In this document: positions 12,358 to 24,835 of the stretch, one piece after another | Layout of the letters: every line of letters starts with the position of its first letter | How positions within the stretch are numbered: position 1 is the first letter of the stretch | Assembly (NCBI GenBank): GCA_027922465.2 | Contig: BQMF02000008.1 | Coordinates: forward strand, 434,001-498,000 | Direction: 5' to 3' | Source of the DNA: Turritopsis dohrnii | Taxonomy: Eukaryota; Cnidaria; Hydrozoa; Anthoathecata; Oceaniidae | DNA length: 64,000 nucleotides | Translations under genes and position numbers: made by a program | The notes under the pieces: generated by a model | Seen by the model: the letters and a program-made list of their open reading frames with translations, nothing else | What the model was told of the DNA's origin: nothing | The model's database searches: none

Positions 12358-13293
12358 ATGACTGTCAGAAATCAAACTTTGAACTCCTACTTTGCCAACG
12401 TAGGTAGCAACCTCTCATCAAAGATTAATCCTGACAAATCAAACCATCATATTTATCGAGTCACGCCAACAATTAGCAAAGTCCATCCAAATATCAATTC
12501 TTTTGCTAAATCGTTCAAATCTGCTGTGAAAGCTGGCAAATCATGCGGTGCTGATGAAATAACTGCAAAGGAACTACTACTATGCAAAGAAGTATCAATC
12601 TCTAGTCTATTCTCTGTTTTGAAGAAAAGTATTGAAACTGAGACATGCCCAAATCAGTGGAAAACTGTAAAAGTTACCTGTGCCTACAAGAAAGGTCCAA
12701 AAAAGGACTGCAGTAATTATCGCCCAATCTCCCTTCTGTCTATCCCGAGTAAAGTGATTGAACACTACATATGTTGTATGTTAAAAGAACACATACAAAC
12801 GTTTAATCTCCAGACCGAATTTCAATGGGGATTCAGAAAACAAAGATCAACTGAAGATTTATTGCTTTATATGACCGAGAAATGGTTAAGGACTATCGAC
12901 AATGGGAAATCAGTTGCTGTCTTATTTATTGATCACAAGAAAGCCTTCCACACAGTATCTCATCCAATCCTGATGAAAAAGCTTGCTGCATGTGGTGTGT
13001 CAGGGTCACTGTACAACTATATCCAGTCATACCTTTCTGGTCGTAAACAATTCACTATACTCAACGATGTAAAGTCTCAAACTGCAACAGTGGAATATGG
13101 TGTACCACAGGGGTCTCTTCTGGGACCTGATCTCTTTTCCGTGAATACCAATGATATGCCGGACAACTTTGATGACGGAGACGAGGAGGTGGACCTATTT
13201 GCTGACGACTCGACAGCATCTGTGATATGCAACACAACAGATGAAGCGATTGCTAAAATGGGAAAAACTGCTGAAAAACTGACCTGTCTCCAT

Positions 13294-13330
<37 letters not shown>

Positions 13331-13680
13331 AGAATTATATTGACATTGTTGACAGTTGCAAATGCCTAGGTATCACAATAGACAGTAACCTAAGTTACGA
13401 TTTACACATTTCAAGTACTAGCCGTCTATTTGCTGCTAAACTAAAGAAACTTTATTGTATGAGATCCATGTCAATAATCACATCAAAAACCATCTGCTTT
13501 CAAGGAATTCTCCCGTCAGTGTTATACAGTATTCTTATTTGGGGATCTTCACGAATGGAGGACCTAAACAGGGTGCACATACGAGCAGCCAGATATATCA
13601 TGAAGATAAAGAAGACAATACCTGACAACCAAGTTCTAGAAATACTACTACAAGAGATCAATAGCCGCAAAAACTTATAA
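12358..13680 (+). pseudogene. LINE A reverse transcriptase with polyglycine scar
   Basis: Reverse transcriptase of a CR1/Jockey-type LINE. Motifs in order: NYRPISLLS, FRKQRST, VLFIDHKKAFHTV, GVPQGSLLGP, LFADDST, then CKCLGITID. The catalytic FADD box is intact. Between FADDST and CKCLG the expected stretch of roughly 60 residues is mostly missing and replaced by 12 glycines encoded by a 36-base G run. The run happens to keep the frame open, but the protein cannot be functional. Confidence 0.8.
13294..13329 (+). repeat. 36-base G homopolymer inside LINE A
   Basis: Uninterrupted run of 36 G in an AT-rich genome, sitting where the LINE reverse transcriptase lacks part of its thumb region. It may be a true G-tract expansion or an assembly or polishing artefact marking collapsed sequence. 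Confidence 0.9.
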
Positions 13681-14291
13681 AATTTACAACGACATTACAC
13701 CGTTACTGCTCAGAAATCTTATAACGAAAAGTCAATCTAGATCAACTAGAAATCACTTCAAACTTGATGTCCCAAGATTTAAATATGTTGGGTATAAGAA
13801 ATCGTTCACGTACCGTTCCCCAAATGTTTGGAATAACCTCACCAACGAGACCAGGGAGAAGAATTCACTAGAACTTTTCAAAAAACACCTGAAAGAAGAT
13901 GACTTGAACAAAATTACATTTGGCCAGTCAGGCACAGGAAGATCTGGAAATCACAGAGAATATATTTATTACTAGATTTATTTATTAATTATTCTGAAAT
14001 CAAACTTACATTCTAAGAGTGCTATCACTAATTTTCACACTTTTCTCGTAGGTTCCTTCTATTTCAGTGTAGTATCACTCGCTCCAAAATTTTATGTTAA
14101 TTCATGTGTTCTAACCTCTTAGTTTTATCTCGAATTTTAATTTAAAATTTTCTCCTTTTTTTTTAACTTAACACAATACTTTTTCCAATCCCTAATTTTG
14201 TGTTCAAGCCAATTTCTATCAAAGTCTATTTACCTAATTTGATAGGAGAATCTTTTTACGATTTTATCTTTAATAAATGTTTTTATAACTA

Positions 14292-15802
14292 CCGTAAAGC
14301 GGGGTGACTTGAAACACCAGGGGTGACTTGAAACAGCGTTGAAAAATCTTTGTTTCTCATGAAATAATGTACGAAACTCCGAATTTTTTCAGATTCCGTT
14401 CGGAGACTATCTAGCGCAACATTCGATGGAAAAAGTTTTTCAATCAAGGAAGTTCTTCGGAATCTGAAGATGAAAAAAATGCCGAAAATCAGTACTGTTG
14501 TAAAATAGCACGTCACGGCGATAAAGCATATCGCCAAATATATATTTTTTTGCATTTGTAAAATAGAAAGGTCAAAGGGAGTAATTCCAGAATTTAATTG
14601 AAAAATATTTAAAATTGAAAGAAATATATGCCATTAAAATGTTTCGTTTTTTTTCAATCGATACACTTCGTCTCTTCGATTATTGCATAAATATTCTTAT
14701 CAATCATGATGCAATCGAATCATTGATGTGTGATAAAGTTCAGCCGATGGAGTTTCAAAGGTGGTATAAGTCATTTAGTAATTATCATAAGTTCAATTAA
14801 TAGAAGGGTTAATATCTAAGAATTGAACCTCAATGGACTCGTTTTACTAAGTACCATAACTGAATACTAATCAGAATTCTGAACAAATCGATGCTGCAAT
14901 TACATCCTCCGTTCAAGGCTATAGGCACACCATACTTATTGTAGAATTGGCGATAGACGAGGTGCGTATTGTTACTATTACAAGTTCATACTTAACCTCG
15001 TTACCAGGGCTTCTTCTTGCCTTTTTGATATACGGACGCCGTTTCATACTCCATATACATGTCATATGCAATGACGCAATAAATTCGCGTAATCCGGATG
15101 AAGTGATGAAGCGCTTGTGTGGAAAAAACTAAATACGATGGATCAATTTCCAAGTTACATTTGTATCAAAATGGAAAAGGAAATATACCCTACCAAGAGA
15201 AGCACGAGAAAGAAAGTTGGGTACTCTGAAAAGATGCAACGCGAATTTTATTATATTCAATTTACAAGTTTTCAGTAAGTACAGTCGTGTAAACTAGCTA
15301 TAAATTCAAATTCATCTTGCATGCTTTCCATATTGTTTCTGAAACAATTACGTTATCACACACTTAATGATTTTAATGGCTTCCGAACTTATTTTTTACA
15401 ATCTTTTACCATTCTGAAATTTTGAGTTTTCAAAATTTACTAACACTCTCCATCACTTAACAAAAATGAAACTGGCATTAACAAATTATTTTAATTTATG
15501 TTTTATACACAAGTAATCGTAGATCACACGTTTTCTGTTTTGGTGCTCTATAAAACACCATTTTTGTGCAAACAGCACTGTTTCAAGTCACCCCCGCACG
15601 ATAAATTTCAGTAGGTGTACTTTGTGAAGCAATAACTTGTGATGGCATGCATCGATTAGTTTGAACACTTCGTTATCTGAAAGACAAAAGATGAATGGAC
15701 CTTTTTTCAAAATTTCACAGTTATTACTTTCTTAGGTTAAAAGTTATGAGCAAATCTTTTCAAAAAACGGCGAATTTTGTTTCAAGTCACCCCGTTTTAC
15801 GG
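14292..15802. mobile_element. TA-flanked DNA transposon with GGGGTGACTTGAAAC ends
   Basis: Terminal inverted repeats: left CCGTAAAGCGGGGTGACTTG, right the reverse complement (CCGTAAAACGGGGTGACTTG on the minus strand), each flanked by TA, as in the Tc1/mariner/pogo superfamily. A second copy of GGGGTGACTTGAAAC lies inside each end (14320 and about 15580), so the termini carry paired motifs. The interior (1.5 kb) has only short open frames. One short basic peptide begins at about 15138 (KRSTRKKVGYSEKMQ) and could be a relic of a DNA-binding domain, but this is weak. Probably non-autonomous or decayed. Confidence 0.75.
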
Positions 15803-16051
15803 TATACTATACTATAATATAATATATTTATTATGTACCAGACACACGTACATTTATGCAATTTACTTATAACTTTATAGTTACTTATATGTAGTAGGTC
15901 CACATCAGTGATTACACTGCTTTTGTATTTATATGTACATAAATTACGACCTTCTTTACAAAATAAATTAATAATAATACTAATAATAATAAAATTGGTT
16001 TCATCTGTCTTACAAACTTAAGAATTGCAAAACTTTAGGTGTTAATGCCAC

Positions 16052-16083
16052 TGTTGACAGTACATTCGAATGTACTGTCAACA
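16052..16083. repeat. Perfect 32-bp palindrome
   Basis: A 32-bp sequence identical to its own reverse complement, centred on TTCGAA between 16067 and 16068, with arms TGTTGACAGTACATTC. Together with the next palindrome it can form twin cruciforms or RNA hairpins. Confidence 0.95.
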
Positions 16084-16084
16084 T

Positions 16085-16140
16085 TGGCGAGCACATTCAC
16101 AAGTTTGAGAATATTCTCAAACTTGTGAACATGCTCGCCA
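16085..16140. repeat. Near-perfect 56-bp palindrome
   Basis: Inverted repeat with arms of 28 bp beginning TGGCGAGCA, with two mismatches per arm pair, centred on AATATT, no loop. It directly follows the perfect palindrome at 16052. No gene is linked to it. Confidence 0.93.
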
Positions 16141-17815
16141 GATTTTTCTGAGCGTTTTCATCTTTTATTTTTTGTTGTGCCTATTTAAGCGGTATTTTAC
16201 TCAGTTAGACTGTTCCTAAGTAGGCATCATTCTTCCAAATTAAGCTTCGTAGCTTGATCAGAGAAACAGTTGTTTGTCCCTTTTAACTGAAAAAGAAACA
16301 AACAAAAACAAAAAATGGACATGACAACAATTTATAAGAATCGTCTACCTTTACTGCCAGACATTAAAGCAATCAATGAGTTGTCATGTTGACAAAAATA
16401 ATAAACAAGCATTCTTCCGTCAAATAAGCATTAATTACCCTATTTGGTAAATGACGTGGATCAAAAGTCCTTCCGAAATTTTTTATGTTGTTGTTTTTCG
16501 AATCTATGATTACCATTTTAGCCTGTGCACACGAATTAGAAACTCTGAATAAACTACAGAACACGTTCAGACTCAAGTATGATAAGTATACCGAAATCCT
16601 CTAATTAATCTATTTAAAGGGGCACTAACCTAAAATAATCACAAGTTCATTTTTGTGCACTATTTGAAATAGCTTTAAAAATGCTGAAAGTCAGTTTTTT
16701 GAATTTTCAAAAAATTATTTTTCGTTCCTATATTGCCGTTTAAAGGTTTTTTTTCAAAACATGGTCTCCATGACAACGTGACGTCACAACGTTCAAGACG
16801 ATACTGCTGACATATAAACGTGTGAATAGCTCAGAATTTTTTAATGATATATTGCTAGAACATTACATGTATAGTGGTAAATAACTGCAGTTGTGAAAAT
16901 AGCAAAGAAATTTATTTCATTGTATGTAAGAAAGAAGATCGGAAGCTCAAGGTTGTCTCACGTTTCAAATTTTAGGAAAGTGAACTCGTCTTTAGTCTTA
17001 ACGATGATCAAGAATGGGTATCATTATTTCCTTTAATCCTGCAAAATTCAATGCCAAGAACAATGCTTTGCGTCTCAAACTTAAACAATTTGTTATAAAC
17101 AATATTGAAGAATAAATAGCATAAGGCTGTATCGAAAACTGTAATTCTTGCGTTAGTGCTGTAATCTTCTAGCAGTCGCGGAACGCTAAAATAATTTACG
17201 GTTAGTTCCAAATTTGCACCATGCCGATAAATATTTAAAATTCCCTAAATTAAAATATGTGGATTTAAGAAGTGGCTTCAAAACATTCAGAGAAAGGTGA
17301 TTTCTACACAACATGTAACCTTCTTAAAAGTGGATACCCATCACATTCGAATTCACTACGATGACAAAACATACTTTAAGGGCAGAAACTTTCGCGAAAG
17401 TCAGAAAAACTTCATTTTCAAGGTAAAAAACTTTCGCGAATAATAAGACTTGTAATTTTTGATGTTGTGATGCTCCAAAAAAAATGTTTACAAATATTAC
17501 GAATAGTACAAAAGCAAGTCAAATCCATATTACATCTCCGTTTAAATCTCTGTTTGATCAAGTTACGATTAAAACAGTAAATGAAAGAGGGGAGACAGTG
17601 GGACACTTGCCAAAAAATAAAAACGAGTAACAAAGTTCTTTCTAGATCGAGGCTTTTCAATGTATTGCAAGTTGACTTCAAAATACTGCCGATCACCTTT
17701 AGTTCAAGGAGGGCTTGAAATTCAATGTGAAGTTGTGATAAACTCGAGATATTTAAAATATATTAAATACATATTATTATTATTAATGAAATACAGATTC
17801 TCAGGCTAAAAGCCT
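16141..17815. other. Intergenic with TTTCGCGAAA motifs
   Basis: No gene supported. ACTTTCGCGAA occurs twice near 17388-17440, and again at about 24784-24835, suggesting a shared repeat. A GGGGCACTAACC stretch at about 16619 may be an element end, but no partner was found. Confidence 0.35.
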
Positions 17816-18903
17816 CTATGAATCGCTCAAAGAAGTGTCTGTTTCATTCATAGTTCGATGATAGAACTTTGTAGGCTCGTTTTTCCAATGTCTATCCAAA
17901 GCCCTCTTGAACGAATACAATGTTTTAGCGTTGACGATATCTTTAGGCAGATCGTTCCAAATTTTTGAGGATCGAAAATAAAATGAATTGGTTTGGATCC
18001 CACGTTTCCCCTTTGGTGCCCGTTGTAACAGCTGGAAATCATGTTTTCGACTTTCTCGTTTCCTTGGCTGGAATGTCGTTGGCAAAGTTTCTTTATCATA
18101 TACATGAAAATGTTTGTACATTTCTATCATATCACCTCTTTTCCGACGGTGTAGTAACGTTGGTAGATTGAGCTTTTTTAATCGCTCTGTATAGTCCAGT
18201 TTGTTAAGTCCGTCCACAAGCTTTGTTGCACGTATCTGTACATTTTCAATTAAATCAATATGTTTGCGCAGATGTGGTGACCATATCACATGTGCGTATT
18301 CCAGATGAGGACGAACGAATGAAGTGTAGAGGATGTTGAAAAGATCACAACTCAGAAATGAGAAGCTTCGTCGTATCAATCCAATAATTGCATTTGCTTT
18401 TCTCACTTTAAACGATATATGTTCTTCAAATTTAAGTTCTGAATCAACAATAATGCCGAGGTTTTTTCATTAAAGACATATTCTAGCTCGTTTTCATATA
18501 TCAAATAACGTTGGGTATGATAGATGTTTTCAAACTTCCCTAAAGTTAGAACATGACATTTATCCGGGTTGAATTTGAGAAGCCATTCGTTGGCCCAATT
18601 TTCAAGCACTCTGATATCATCTTGAAGAGCGCGTGAGTCTTCTCGAGATTTTATGAGAGAAAATATTTTTGTGTCGTCTGCGAAAAGAAGTCCGTTTGAA
18701 CTGATTTCGTCAAGTAGATCATTGATGTAAATAACAAAAAGTATGAGTCCCAGAACACTTCCTTGTGGTATTCCACTCAGTACAGAAGCTATTTCTGACT
18801 GTTCACCGTTTACAATTACAGTCTGCGTACGTCCATTTAAAAAAGCCTTGATCCAATTTAGCATATGACCTTTTATTCCGTAGGATTCCAGTTTGCCTAT
18901 CAA
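17816..18903 (-). pseudogene. LINE B reverse transcriptase core and C-terminal domain
   Basis: Two overlapping frames joined by a frameshift near 18405. The first (18903-18403) holds GIPQGSVLGLILF and LLFADDTKIFS, the catalytic box. The second (18406-17816) holds the thumb and C-terminal region (SFVRPHLEYAHVIWSPH, KIWNDLP) that ends CR1-type ORF2 proteins. An upstream frame (19220-19005) holds VNYRPISLTSIVCK, the start of the RT fingers. Broken by at least two indels. Confidence 0.8.
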
Positions 18904-19264
18904 TCGATGATGTGGTACGCTATCGAAGGCTTTAGCGAAATCTAAATAGATAGAATCGATTACTCCTCCATCCGCAATTTTTTCAATACACTCAGTCAGG
19001 TAAACTAAGAGCTGTGTGGTTGTAGATCGGCCCCAATAAAACCAAATTGCTTTGTAGAGAGTAATTTTTGCATTTTAAGGTGTTTCATTATCGCATTCTT
19101 GATACAAGTCTCCATTAATTTGCAAACAATGGATGTTAGGCTGATTGGTCGGTAGTTCACAGCATGGCTTCGTTGTCCCTTTTTATAAGTTGGGGAGACG
19201 AGAGCTCGTTTCCAGTCCATGGAGAGAAAACCTTCTTGAAATGGCGATCGGTTGTGATACGTAT

Positions 19265-20609
19265 TTAACTAATTCTTTCAACATTCTTGGATGAATTTCG
19301 TCGGGACCACATTCTGCTGTCGAGTTTCGGTACACTGATATCTGGTTCGTGTGTGAAAACGCTGCAAAATTGTTTTTGTAGAATGTTTGCCTTTTCTCTG
19401 TCGTTAAATTTCACAGAGTCTTTATCTTTTATATTTTCTAGCAAAGGCGAAACACCGGTTTTAGTTTTCATTTTTTTCCTAACATGAGACCAGAAAAGTT
19501 TCGAAGTTGTCTTCGATTTCTGTGCAATGTTAGCTTCAAATTTCCTCTTGGCTTGACGCATTAGTTTTGTCACATTATTTCTTGCTTTCGTATATTTCAG
19601 TCGGGCTTCCTTTGCCATTTTACTGCCAATAACCGATATCCATCGACGATGAGTTGCGTGTTTCACACGAATAAATTCTTGAAGGCGTTTGTCAATCGGG
19701 AATTCACCTGCTTTGTTCCACGATGGTTTAGTTGAAGATATATATCTTGGTACAAAATGTCGTCGAAGATCAGTTAATTTGGACTTTAAAAACTCCCATA
19801 ATTCCTGGCAGCTATTCTTTCGTGCTCTGTAATAGCTTTCTTTCCAGTCTGTCTCTTCCAAGATATTCCTCATTGCGTTAAAATCAGCTTTATGATAAGC
19901 ATTTATTGTACTTGGCTTTGAGTAATCGATGTAGCAGTTGTACGTAAATGTTATAACGTTGTGATCACTTTTACCTAATGGTGCATGATGAATAACATCG
20001 GTTACTTGCATCTCTTTATCTGCGAAAATCAAGTCTATCAACGATGGCTCGTCGTCGCCTCGCATGCGCGAAATTGTCAAGTTATGTTGGTGTAAATAGC
20101 AGTTACGAAGAGCTTCTATGAACTTAGTTTCTTTACTTTCCATATTATGATGTGTTGTCCAATGTACCCAGTTGATGTCTTTAAAAGCACTTGTGACTGT
20201 ACGATTTGTTTGATAACCATTGAAGCATTTTGTTTAAGTTGTTGTTGTTTTCGTCGGAAAAATTTGTTGGCGTGGGACTTCTGTAACAAAATCCAAAAAG
20301 CATTTTGTCTCCTCCTTGCAACTTTATTTCGATTAAGCACGCTTCTTGGAAACATATTTCAGATTTAACTTGGGCTACCAATTTATCTAAAGAATTGTGC
20401 GTGTATACGGCTATTCCTCTACCAGTACGGTCATCAAGATTCACCTGATGTATTAAATAGTTCGGTATACTATAATCCAATATCTCTCTTTCCTTGAACC
20501 GTTTAGGTTTTACTTCACATATTGCAATGATAAGAGGTTTATGATCAAGAATCCGTTTCCTCAATTCAACTATTTTCTGTGGCGTTAGCTGGTCTGCATT
20601 TGTAAACAT
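19265..20609 (-). pseudogene. LINE B endonuclease and linker
   Basis: Endonuclease in two frames. 20609-20181 carries TNADQLTPQKIVELR, AICEVKPKRF and FGFCYRSP. 20143-19265 carries SLIDLIFADKE and the catalytic PLGKSDHNVI, then a long basic linker to the reverse transcriptase. The Asn, Glu and terminal SDH residues of the APE fold are visible. One frameshift near 20160 separates the halves. Confidence 0.78.
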
Positions 20610-21639
20610 TATATTGATCGTTGGTTTCTTTAACGATTTTCGTGTAGGGGCCTGAGCCTGTGGAAACCTTGCTATGTTATTCTTTTTTCTTACTTTCGGT
20701 TTGTGCTACTGGCATCATTTTTTTGGATTTCTGCGAAAGCAAGAAATACTTTAAAACCGGCTTTGTTTTTCTGTTTTTTTTTTTTTTTCTGCTGTCCAAA
20801 CCTAGCGGTTTTTTGAAATTTCGTGCGTACATTTACATGAACACTACCAAAACATTCTTTATAAAGTGTTTTAGTATTTTGCCACTTTTTCACGAAAAAA
20901 CAGACATTTCTCCCACTAAAAATACAATGGAGAACTTCAGTTCCACCAAATTCAAAGCATCGCTTGTAATAAACTTATAACTTTAAAAGTTCGTTGTTGG
21001 TAACATCTTGTGGTTCGAAGCTCTCTTGCAGTTAGGAAAAATTTATCGAAGTCGTTCATAGTTAAACTTTTCAAAAGCTATATTTTTAAATGCTTAGTAG
21101 CTAGATTAGGTAGATACGTAGTTAGTTTTAAACAAAGTATTTCCGATGGGTTTTTCGCTTTTACTTTGTTTCTTAATTTTTTTTTCGAAAATGTTTGTGT
21201 TTTTTTTCCTTTTAGCTCTTACATCGTTTCTTTTTTAAAAAAACTGTCATATAAAATGTGTATCCATGGTTACGATTCGCACCTTACGCGTATTTCTTTT
21301 CTTTGTATGTAAAAGCTTCTGTTGTTTTTAGTTAAGTCCTATTTACACTTTTTAAAAGGTAAATTTCCATCATCCCTGGGAACAAAAGTTGACAAGCTTT
21401 CCAGCGGGATTAACTGTTATAGTTCTATTTTTGTTTTATCTATTTTTGATCTATATAAATATCAGTTATGCTTTCCATGGATTCCTAGGGAGTGTGTGAT
21501 CAAAAATGTGATGTTGTATTGTAGAAGTCATTCAATCTTCAAATTTGAAGAATGTCACTAGTCTTTCATTTTTTATGCTTCAGCTGGTTTCGCAGAAATC
21601 CGTATGCCTGTCAGGGCATCTTGTTCACTTTCACTTCCT

Positions 21640-23160
21640 CAACCAAGAATCTGATGTAGATTTTGTCCTGTTCTTCAATTTTGTCGAAGCCTTCTAATTC
21701 ACATACATCGTTTATAATATCCGTAGGATGTTAGCATAAATGATTTGAAGGCACATTTAAGATGGTAGTAGCGGATTAAGGATCTTGATTTGAAATGCAC
21801 TGGCTTTCCAATTCTGATATCTTTTTTCAGTATTAGTTTTTTGCATACATTGCACTTTGCTGTTCCTTTAATCGAATAATCTATTTGAAATTTGTTTTCT
21901 GGGCTCCGCTTCAGCAATTTCTTTAAGAACATTCCGTTTTTTGGAGTACCACGCGCTCTCCAGATATATTTTGTGTCAGTTGCTTCGTCGTCATTTTTTT
22001 GTTTGGCATTTTCCACCCAATGTTTAATGGTTTGTCTTTGTTTTTGCGTATAGTCATCGGTAACACTTAGACCTCGTTACATTTCTTGACCCTTCAGATT
22101 TATCAGGTTATTCATAATCTTGTTCTTGTCATCTTGAGATCTCATCGTCAGTTTGATTGGTCGCTTCTTTGTAGGATCAGTTCCAATTCTAACAATTGAT
22201 TTACAAGTTACTGAAATTTTTAGCGCTTCTATCAAAGAAACAACATATGCCTCATCCACTTTTTTCCCATCTTCTCTGTTGTTACTACTATCTTCCTTCA
22301 CTCCATGTAGAATTATGTTACAGGATCGACGCTGTTGTTCACCTTCTTCAGCAAGTTCTTCATCCTTCGCCTCCTTCATGATAGTACGAAAATCAATGTT
22401 TGTGTCTGCTATTGGTTGGTTAACAGTAGATGTTGTGATGTTTTTTACTGTGTCCGAATAAGATCTGCTTTCACTGATCACTTGATTGAGTTTTTCTTCA
22501 ATTTTTTTTGTGACTTCTTTTAAAACAGAGATTCTCTCAAAGTATTGCCAAAGTGTTCCAGTTTGTTCTTCACACAGTTTTCCATTTTAATCAGATAATC
22601 ATAGTCTGAATTCCCTGCTTCGTCAAACTTTTTTTCTTGTTCCTTCATTTCATTCTGCTGGTTTGTGATAACAAGTTGCAGACTTGCTTCATTTTCCTCG
22701 TAACTATTTACAGCACATTCATAGCTTTCCAATTCGGATTCCAGGTTTACAATTATATCCTCGTTTTCCCTTAATGATTCTTCATTTTTTCGCACTTCAT
22801 CCCGCAAATCGCTTAACTCTTTGTTTAAGTTATCGATTTTCATTTAGTTGGACACTATTTCACCATCTTTTTCCATCAGTACCGCTGTAAGGTTTCAGAT
22901 TGTTTCGTTATTATTCGAGATGTTCGAGATATCTTGTATATATTGTGGTATTACTACGCATTCTTCCTACGGTAACTTTTTGTTAGAAAAAGGGTTATTT
23001 GATACAAGGGTAATCTGGTGCACCGGTAGTGTAATAGTTTATGACATTTTCTGCATTCTAGTTTGTATTTGTCGTCGTCTTCAATACATCCGGTCGGAGA
23101 ACAGCATGGTATCTGTTCTTCATCAGTTGTTACTTGCCGTATGCGGACGGAGCCGTCCAT
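21640..23160 (-). pseudogene. LINE B ORF1: PHD-like, coiled coil, RRM-like, PARP-type finger
   Basis: RNA-binding ORF1 in several frames. 23160-22954: cysteine/histidine finger (CRKCHKLLHYRCTRLPLY). 22843-22520: acidic coiled coil. 22481-22077: RRM-like core (NIILHGVKED, IVRIGTDPTKKRPIKL). After one stop the domain continues (GLSVTDDYT, WRARGTPKNGMFLK). The same open frame then runs into a PARP-type zinc finger: CNVC, RIGKP, YYHLKC, FKSF. One shift later come INDVCELEGFDKI and EEQDKIYI, the usual tail of that finger. The fusion is direct and in frame. The PARP finger could be a genuine part of this LINE family or a captured host exon. Confidence 0.65.
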
Positions 23161-23484
23161 GTTGAGTAAGTTTGCTTCAGATAGGTGATTTGTTTTATTT
23201 ACCGTGAAGGAAGATTAAATTGTATTGTTGGTAATGTAGATGGTTTTCTGGTTTTCTTGGTTTCTTTTGTGGTTTTCTTTTCTTGTCCGCAAACACCGCA
23301 AACACCTCCGTATATATTAAAGAGAAAACAAGAAACAACTAAGTTGTTAAAAGATTTCCGTAACTTAAGCATGACATGCTTGTAATTTTAATTTGATAAA
23401 AGATGTTATTGTGATTACTTTTCATTGTCAAAAATAAACTTTTTTCTAAGGGATTATACACTTCATTATGCATGTATGCTGCTT

Positions 23485-23517
<33 letters not shown>

Positions 23518-24835
23518 GTAAAGTCCTGTTAAGTACAATAACAAATGTGCAGAGTAAATATATACAATGTAAAATAGATTAATTTACATAAAAATAAAAA
23601 AAAAAAAAAATCGTCAAGAACTATTCAATTATAGTCAACAGAAGTAAAATTTCAAATTCACTGGGCAATTACGTAATAACTTTTTGATCATTATGTTCTT
23701 CCGTGGAAGTTTTCACACAGCCACAGAGGTTTGCTTTGTTTAGAAACAGAATAAGGCAGGATAGGTGTGACCTTTACTCTTGTTGACTTTCCTTAATATA
23801 CTGCATCGTCATTGTTCATTTTGCTTTTAAATGACTTATTCAGCCATGGGCAAAGACGTCACTTATATAATTTTATAATTTTATTTTCTATTACCAGTTA
23901 TTAAAAATGATCTCATGAATTTGGTATGGTCTCGTTAATGTTTATTGTTTTGTAGACTGTAAACCAATCGACATCTCGTAACTGCTTCAAAGTGTATATA
24001 TCAATTTACTGTTTAAATAATGTCTGGATCATACTGACACATACTCTCTTCAAGATTACATCGCTTCTTTTTTCAAAGACTGCACAACATAATTAAAATC
24101 AGTATTGGAGGCTTTTGACAGATATTTTGTTGTCAGCCAAGCAATACATGCAGCATGTAAGAAGACTGGAAATTCTCTTGTGAAAATATCTTAATCCATG
24201 ATATCTTCATTCAATATCTTGTCTTCTCAATTTATTTGTTTCATATGTCAATGTATACATTTCATAACCATCGATTAAATACAAATCTTGAGATTCGGCA
24301 TCAGATAAATGAGTCTTCATACAGTGTTATATCAATGTTATGATATTCCTTCTTGTTATTATCAACAACTGTATATAAAATTCTCAAAATTCGACTGTAA
24401 ATCACGTATATTTTGTTATATAAACGATAGTCCTGTCTCTTTACAAGTCACATGCAGTTCTTTAATTATGAAACGATCTGTACGTAAACTTTTCCAACAT
24501 TTCCAGATAAAAGTACCAAGCACAAAACACCCACAAGCACGACCTTCCACGCGCCACCATATTGTTTTTACATGCTTTCGGTTCAGCTTTAGCCTGTCAA
24601 CATTTTACATATCACAACAGCGGAGATATGAAAATCACAGGCTAGAGCATTACCCAGATAGATAGATAGAGAAATAGATACGCCGCCGAAATGAATAAGA
24701 TTATCCATTCCATGGAAATCTTAAAAAATGAAATTGTACTTTCTGTCTATATAATTCGATTTTTTCAAGTTTTTCTGTTGCTGAAAAAACTTTCGCGATT
24801 TCCTTACTTTTAGAAGAAGAAACTTTCGCGAAATT
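23161..24835. other. Intergenic with CT/AT microsatellite
   Basis: The left edge is the probable 5' UTR of LINE B. At about 23488-23517 a (CT)n tract runs into an (AT)n tract. No gene seen in the remainder. Confidence 0.45.

Larger units (their letters stand above)
11277..13976 (+). mobile_element. LINE A: degenerate CR1-like non-LTR retrotransposon
   Basis: APE-type LINE, 5' truncated (no ORF1). Order: endonuclease (11277-11723), linker fragments to about 12350, reverse transcriptase (12358-13680), and a C-terminal domain read to about 13970 in a shifted frame (KKSFTYRSPNVWNNL). Several frameshifts and at least one internal loss show it is inactive. No clear poly(A) tail. The reverse transcriptase is interrupted by a G homopolymer. 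Confidence 0.85.
17816..23160 (-). mobile_element. LINE B: nearly full-length decayed CR1-like retrotransposon
   Basis: Minus-strand LINE read from 23160 down to 17816. ORF1 (PHD-like finger, coiled coil, RRM-like domain, then PARP-type finger) covers 23160-21640. A 1-kb inter-ORF region (21640-20610) follows. ORF2 has endonuclease (20609 to about 20000) and reverse transcriptase to 17816. At least five frame breaks or stops show it is dead. The 3' end just below 17816 lacks a clear tail. A related piece of its inter-ORF region is repeated at 24836-25110. Confidence 0.83.
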
